64,000 bases of DNA from Oegoconia quadripuncta (Eukaryota; Arthropoda; Insecta; Lepidoptera; Autostichidae): positions 18,500,005 to 18,564,004 of the forward strand of contig OX438757.1 of NCBI GenBank assembly GCA_949316235.1. The letters are read 5' to 3'. A program made the position numbers and the translations under genes. Each line of letters opens with the position of its first letter. Positions within the stretch are counted from its first letter, which is position 1. Positions 62,652 through 64,000 of this stretch are shown here, one piece after another. The notes under the pieces were generated by a model that saw nothing but the letters and a program-made list of their open reading frames with translations, searched no databases and was not told the DNA's origin.

Positions 62652-64000
62652 AGACAACTCGGTGGTCACTTTCACTGTCAAAAACACTCACGTGAAGTCA
62701 CTACTGGTGCAATATAAATACACCAATCTGCACTCCGTCACTCACTATTGGGTGTGAACATAACATACAGCTTTACAGAAGTTAAGAAGTATCGGAAGTA
62801 GATAATTTGTTTATGGTTCCAAACAATTTTTTTTTATTGTTAGATTGGCACAACTGTTTTCCATTATGGCGCGAAGTTTGAGTTGCATCTGTTATTTATA
62901 ATAAATTCAGTGCTGCTTTTAGTTATATCGTGTCTAGTGTGTATTTTATAAGTAGATATGTAATCATTGTTCAATGTGTATATTTTTAAGTAGTGTACAA
63001 TAAAGAATTTTTCTTCTTCCTCTCCTTCGTCAATGTTTTATTTATTTTTATTTTACTTATTTCTGGGAAACAAACAGCTAATATATGTTTCTAACAAAAA
63101 TACAACACATAAGCCAAAACAGTTTCCACTAATTAATGATGATATATATCACGGCACATTTGCACACAACAGGATGCTTTGCATAACAAAATTATTTATG
63201 CAAAAGTTACAAATAGTTACATGGCGTTATATGGTTATATTATGTCTACATATATATCTCATTATAACAATTAATAAAAGCCCCTTTCTTTTTAGACAAA
63301 TCAAATTTTTGTATAAGAATATAACTCAGGGTCTGCGAGTCAGGCAACTCTTCACAATATTGTAAGAACCAAGTTTTTCAAAGAATATGTCAACATTATT
63401 GAATTATTTATTAAAATAGCTACATGTGTAACGAGACGCCATGTGACTCGTTGGTTCTCTTTTTGCAGTATTCTCCTTGTTTGTTTCTTTTTCGGTTAAG
63501 TCATAATAATTTTAAATTCAAAATTTATTCTCCCTCTCTCTCTGTCTTTCAGTGTAGCTTTTTGTTTAGGCAGTTTGTAATTTGCCCTTGAAAAGATTGG
63601 ATGTGTACTTTTCTGTTCTTTTTGATTCTATTCTATTTTATTCAGTATAAAAATATAAATATATATTACGTATAAACGTATATATAGTATAAAGAATTTC
63701 ATCAAGTTATTTGTGAACGTGATACCTTTATAATAAAAGTTGTCTCTGACAACGATTTCCAAGTTTCCACCTTCATTTTCTTCATACTGTGACCAACTCC
63801 TGGACATCCTCTACAGCATCAGCCTGGGAGTAGTGCTTCACATGCACGAACAAATAATCTATTTTTAGTATAGTTACGTTTACTAGTTAGAAAAACAAAA
63901 ATGTAATTAAAAGTTGGAATAAACAATGTTAAAATATTGTTGAAACTCAAAATAAACAAAATAAATCCTCACAAAATTATCGATAGGTGTAAGTTTTCAT
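62652..64000. other. No recognised gene or repeat
   Basis: AT-rich. TACAATAAAGAATTTTTCTT at about 62996 could be a polyadenylation site of an unknown transcript or retroelement. The 110-codon frame at 63033 is hydrophobic low-complexity translation without a motif. Confidence 0.4.

Noticed and set aside
63033..63365. 110-codon frame as a membrane protein
   Set aside because: Hydrophobicity follows from the AT-rich composition. No signal, motif or neighbours.
1..64000. LTR retrotransposon or endogenous virus
   Set aside because: I found no long terminal repeats, integrase, protease or envelope-like frame.

Overview
The window reads as AT-rich, non-coding insect chromatin, most likely lepidopteran. 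That assignment is an inference from the repertoire: several tRNA-headed SINE families, Jockey/CR1- and RTE-like LINE tails, mariner-type elements with related MITEs, and 3' ends that finish in short tandem units. I found no intact host gene. The only long reading frames belong to transposable elements: a D34D mariner transposase (9584-10576), a second Tc1/mariner-type transposase with a DD40D-like spacing (17133-18195), and two nearly identical copies of a non-LTR reverse transcriptase (13812-14528 and 29599-31346, minus strand).

Layout. 1-5.8 kb: LINE tails, one MITE, a GC-rich retro-insert with a perfect 15-bp target duplication, and SINEs. 5.8-7.5 kb: the longest stretch with no recognised repeat. 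7.5-10.7 kb: a MITE, LINE tails, and a mariner whose 5' part is split by another inverted-repeat transposon. 10.9-16.3 kb: SINEs, LINE copy 1, and an SINE tail grown into a 330-bp microsatellite. 16.4-18.5 kb: a young transposon with 268-bp inverted repeats. 18.5-28 kb: mixed SINE, MITE and LINE debris, two promoter-like patches, and a foldback MITE. 28-33.2 kb: a nested stack (SINE in LINE; LINE copy 2 in MITE; LINE in SINE). 33.2-47 kb: more debris, a second foldback MITE, and an inverted duplication in which one copy carries a 23-bp minisatellite expanded from about two units to more than twenty. 47-64 kb: SINEs, Jockey-type LINE tails, two Harbinger-like MITEs, a 319-bp-arm hairpin, a CpG-rich island, and about 1.35 kb of featureless AT-rich sequence at the end.

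Three tRNA-like SINE families dominate and are called A, B and C here. A (about ten pieces) and B (about eight) share an A box and B box of the same tRNA type. C (about sixteen pieces) has a different head. A fourth, L, ends in (TCTA)n, and a single V copy is also present. MITE family D shares its termini with the mariner, so it may have been moved by that element's transposase. The elements do not work together as a pathway. The interest lies in nesting order, autonomous and non-autonomous partnerships, tail-to-microsatellite growth and hairpin structures. Family letters are mine, and all family assignments come from reading the sequence, not from a database search.
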